Assembly (NCBI GenBank): GCA_017432405.1 | Contig: JAFRJF010000033.1 | Span: 1 to 15,733, forward strand | Length of the DNA: 15,733 nt | Direction: 5' to 3' | Source: Clostridia bacterium | Lineage (GTDB): Bacteria; Bacillota_A; Clostridia; Christensenellales; Aristaeellaceae | Shown here: positions 15,200-15,733 of the stretch, one piece after another | Position numbering within the stretch: the stretch's first letter is position 1 | How the letters are laid out: the number at the start of each line of letters is the position of its first letter | Program-made: the position numbers and the translations under genes | Notes under the pieces: model-generated | What the model saw: the letters and a program-made list of their open reading frames with translations, nothing else | Told to the model about the DNA's origin: nothing | Databases searched by the model: none

Positions 15200-15733
15200 A
15201 TGAACAACATCCCGCAGGTCAAGATGGGCATCCTCGCGGTCAGCCGCGACTGCTTCCCGATCACCCTCTCCGAAAAGCGCCGCAAGGCCATCGTTGCGAA
15301 GCTGAAGGAAAAGAATTTTGACATCTACGAGTGTCAGACCATCATCGAGGGCGGCATCGACGCCAACGTGATGGACGCCTATGAGGAGATCAAGAAGTCC
15401 GGCATCAACGCCCTGGTCGTGTTCCTGGGCAACTTCGGCCCCGAGGGCCCCGAGACCGCCATCGCCAAGCTGTTCGACGGCCCGGTGATGTACATCGCCG
15501 CCGCCGAGGAGAACGTGGGCGTGCTGTCCAGCGACCGCGGCGACGCCTATTGCGGCATGCTGAACGCTTCCTACAACCTGAAGCTCAGCGGCATCAAGGC
15601 CTATATCCCCGAGTATCCCGTGGGCGACGCCGAGTACTGCGCCAACGAGATCATCGACTTCGAGCCCATTGCCCGCGCGATCCTCGGCCTGCAGGATCTC
15701 AAGATCATCACCTTCGGTCCCCGTCCCTTCGAC
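15200..15733 (+). CDS. L-fucose isomerase-like protein (COG2407 type), 3' end outside window
   Basis: The first 178 codons are visible; the frame is open to the window edge, so the gene continues. Full-length relatives are about 450-500 aa. I translated it directly: VKMGILAVSRDCFP (7-20), then SGINALVVFLGNFGPEGP (about 68-85), SDRGDAYCGMLNASYNL and KAYIPEYPVGD. These are typical of the N-terminal domains of the L-fucose/L-arabinose isomerase fold. Members interconvert aldoses and ketoses with a divalent metal, but this branch is broadly annotated and its true sugar is often unknown. The catalytic C-terminal part is not in view. The start codon has a perfect AAGGAGG 8 bases upstream. A role in handling sugars released by the nearby glycosidases is conceivable but only inferred. 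Confidence 0.8.
   Translation, partial: MNNIPQVKMGILAVSRDCFPITLSEKRRKAIVAKLKEKNFDIYECQTIIEGGIDANVMDAYEEIKKSGINALVVFLGNFGPEGPETAIAKLFDGPVMYIAAAEENVGVLSSDRGDAYCGMLNASYNLKLSGIKAYIPEYPVGDAEYCANEIIDFEPIARAILGLQDLKIITFGPRPFD

Overview
The window reads as chromosomal DNA of a GC-rich member of the Bacillota (class Clostridia), probably from a gut or rumen. This is inferred from strong AGGAGG-type ribosome binding sites, clear TTGACA/TATAAT promoters, a TTG start, several MATE exporters, a cytoplasmic cellobiose phosphorylase and an L-fucose-isomerase-like protein. A finer placement (for example Christensenellales or Oscillospiraceae) would be a guess. No rRNA, tRNA, CRISPR array, phage gene or transposase gene is visible.

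Layout. 1-315: an inverted-repeat element with arrays of a 7-base unit (GGGAATA-like) inside both ends and no coding capacity. It abuts the stop codon of a class V cysteine desulfurase (314-1435, -). Back-to-back promoters then drive that gene and a cytoplasmic GH3 glycosidase (1573-3645, +). A 20-bp perfect hairpin separates the GH3 gene from a convergent MATE exporter (3753-5105, -). A second divergent promoter pair drives this exporter and another MATE exporter (5300-6643, +), which is followed 19 bases later by a GNAT acetyltransferase (6663-7226, +). 7227-8160 is a different kind of DNA: an AT-rich chloramphenicol-acetyltransferase-like gene (7437-8087, +) lying between REP-like sequences that share the core ACCGTCCC. 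On the minus strand follow a GH94 cellobiose-phosphorylase-family enzyme (8242-10674), a third MATE exporter (10850-12232) with a textbook terminator, and a GT2 glycosyltransferase (12341-13363, TTG start). The right end carries asnS (13547-14944, +) and the first 178 codons of an L-fucose isomerase-like protein (15200 to the window edge, +).

How the genes fit together. Three themes recur. The first is intracellular handling of plant oligosaccharides: GH3 glycosidase, GH94 phosphorylase and the sugar-isomerase-like protein, none with a signal peptide in the part seen, so sugars must be imported by systems outside the window. The second is resistance or detoxification: three MATE exporters, a GNAT and a CAT-like acetyltransferase within about 8.5 kb. 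The third is housekeeping: cysteine desulfurase and asparaginyl-tRNA synthetase. Nearly every gene or gene pair has its own promoter, so this is not one operon or one pathway. I see no clearly new multi-gene system. The most unusual content is non-coding: the heptamer-bordered element at the left end, the REP-like sequences around the CAT gene, and several long near-perfect hairpins.
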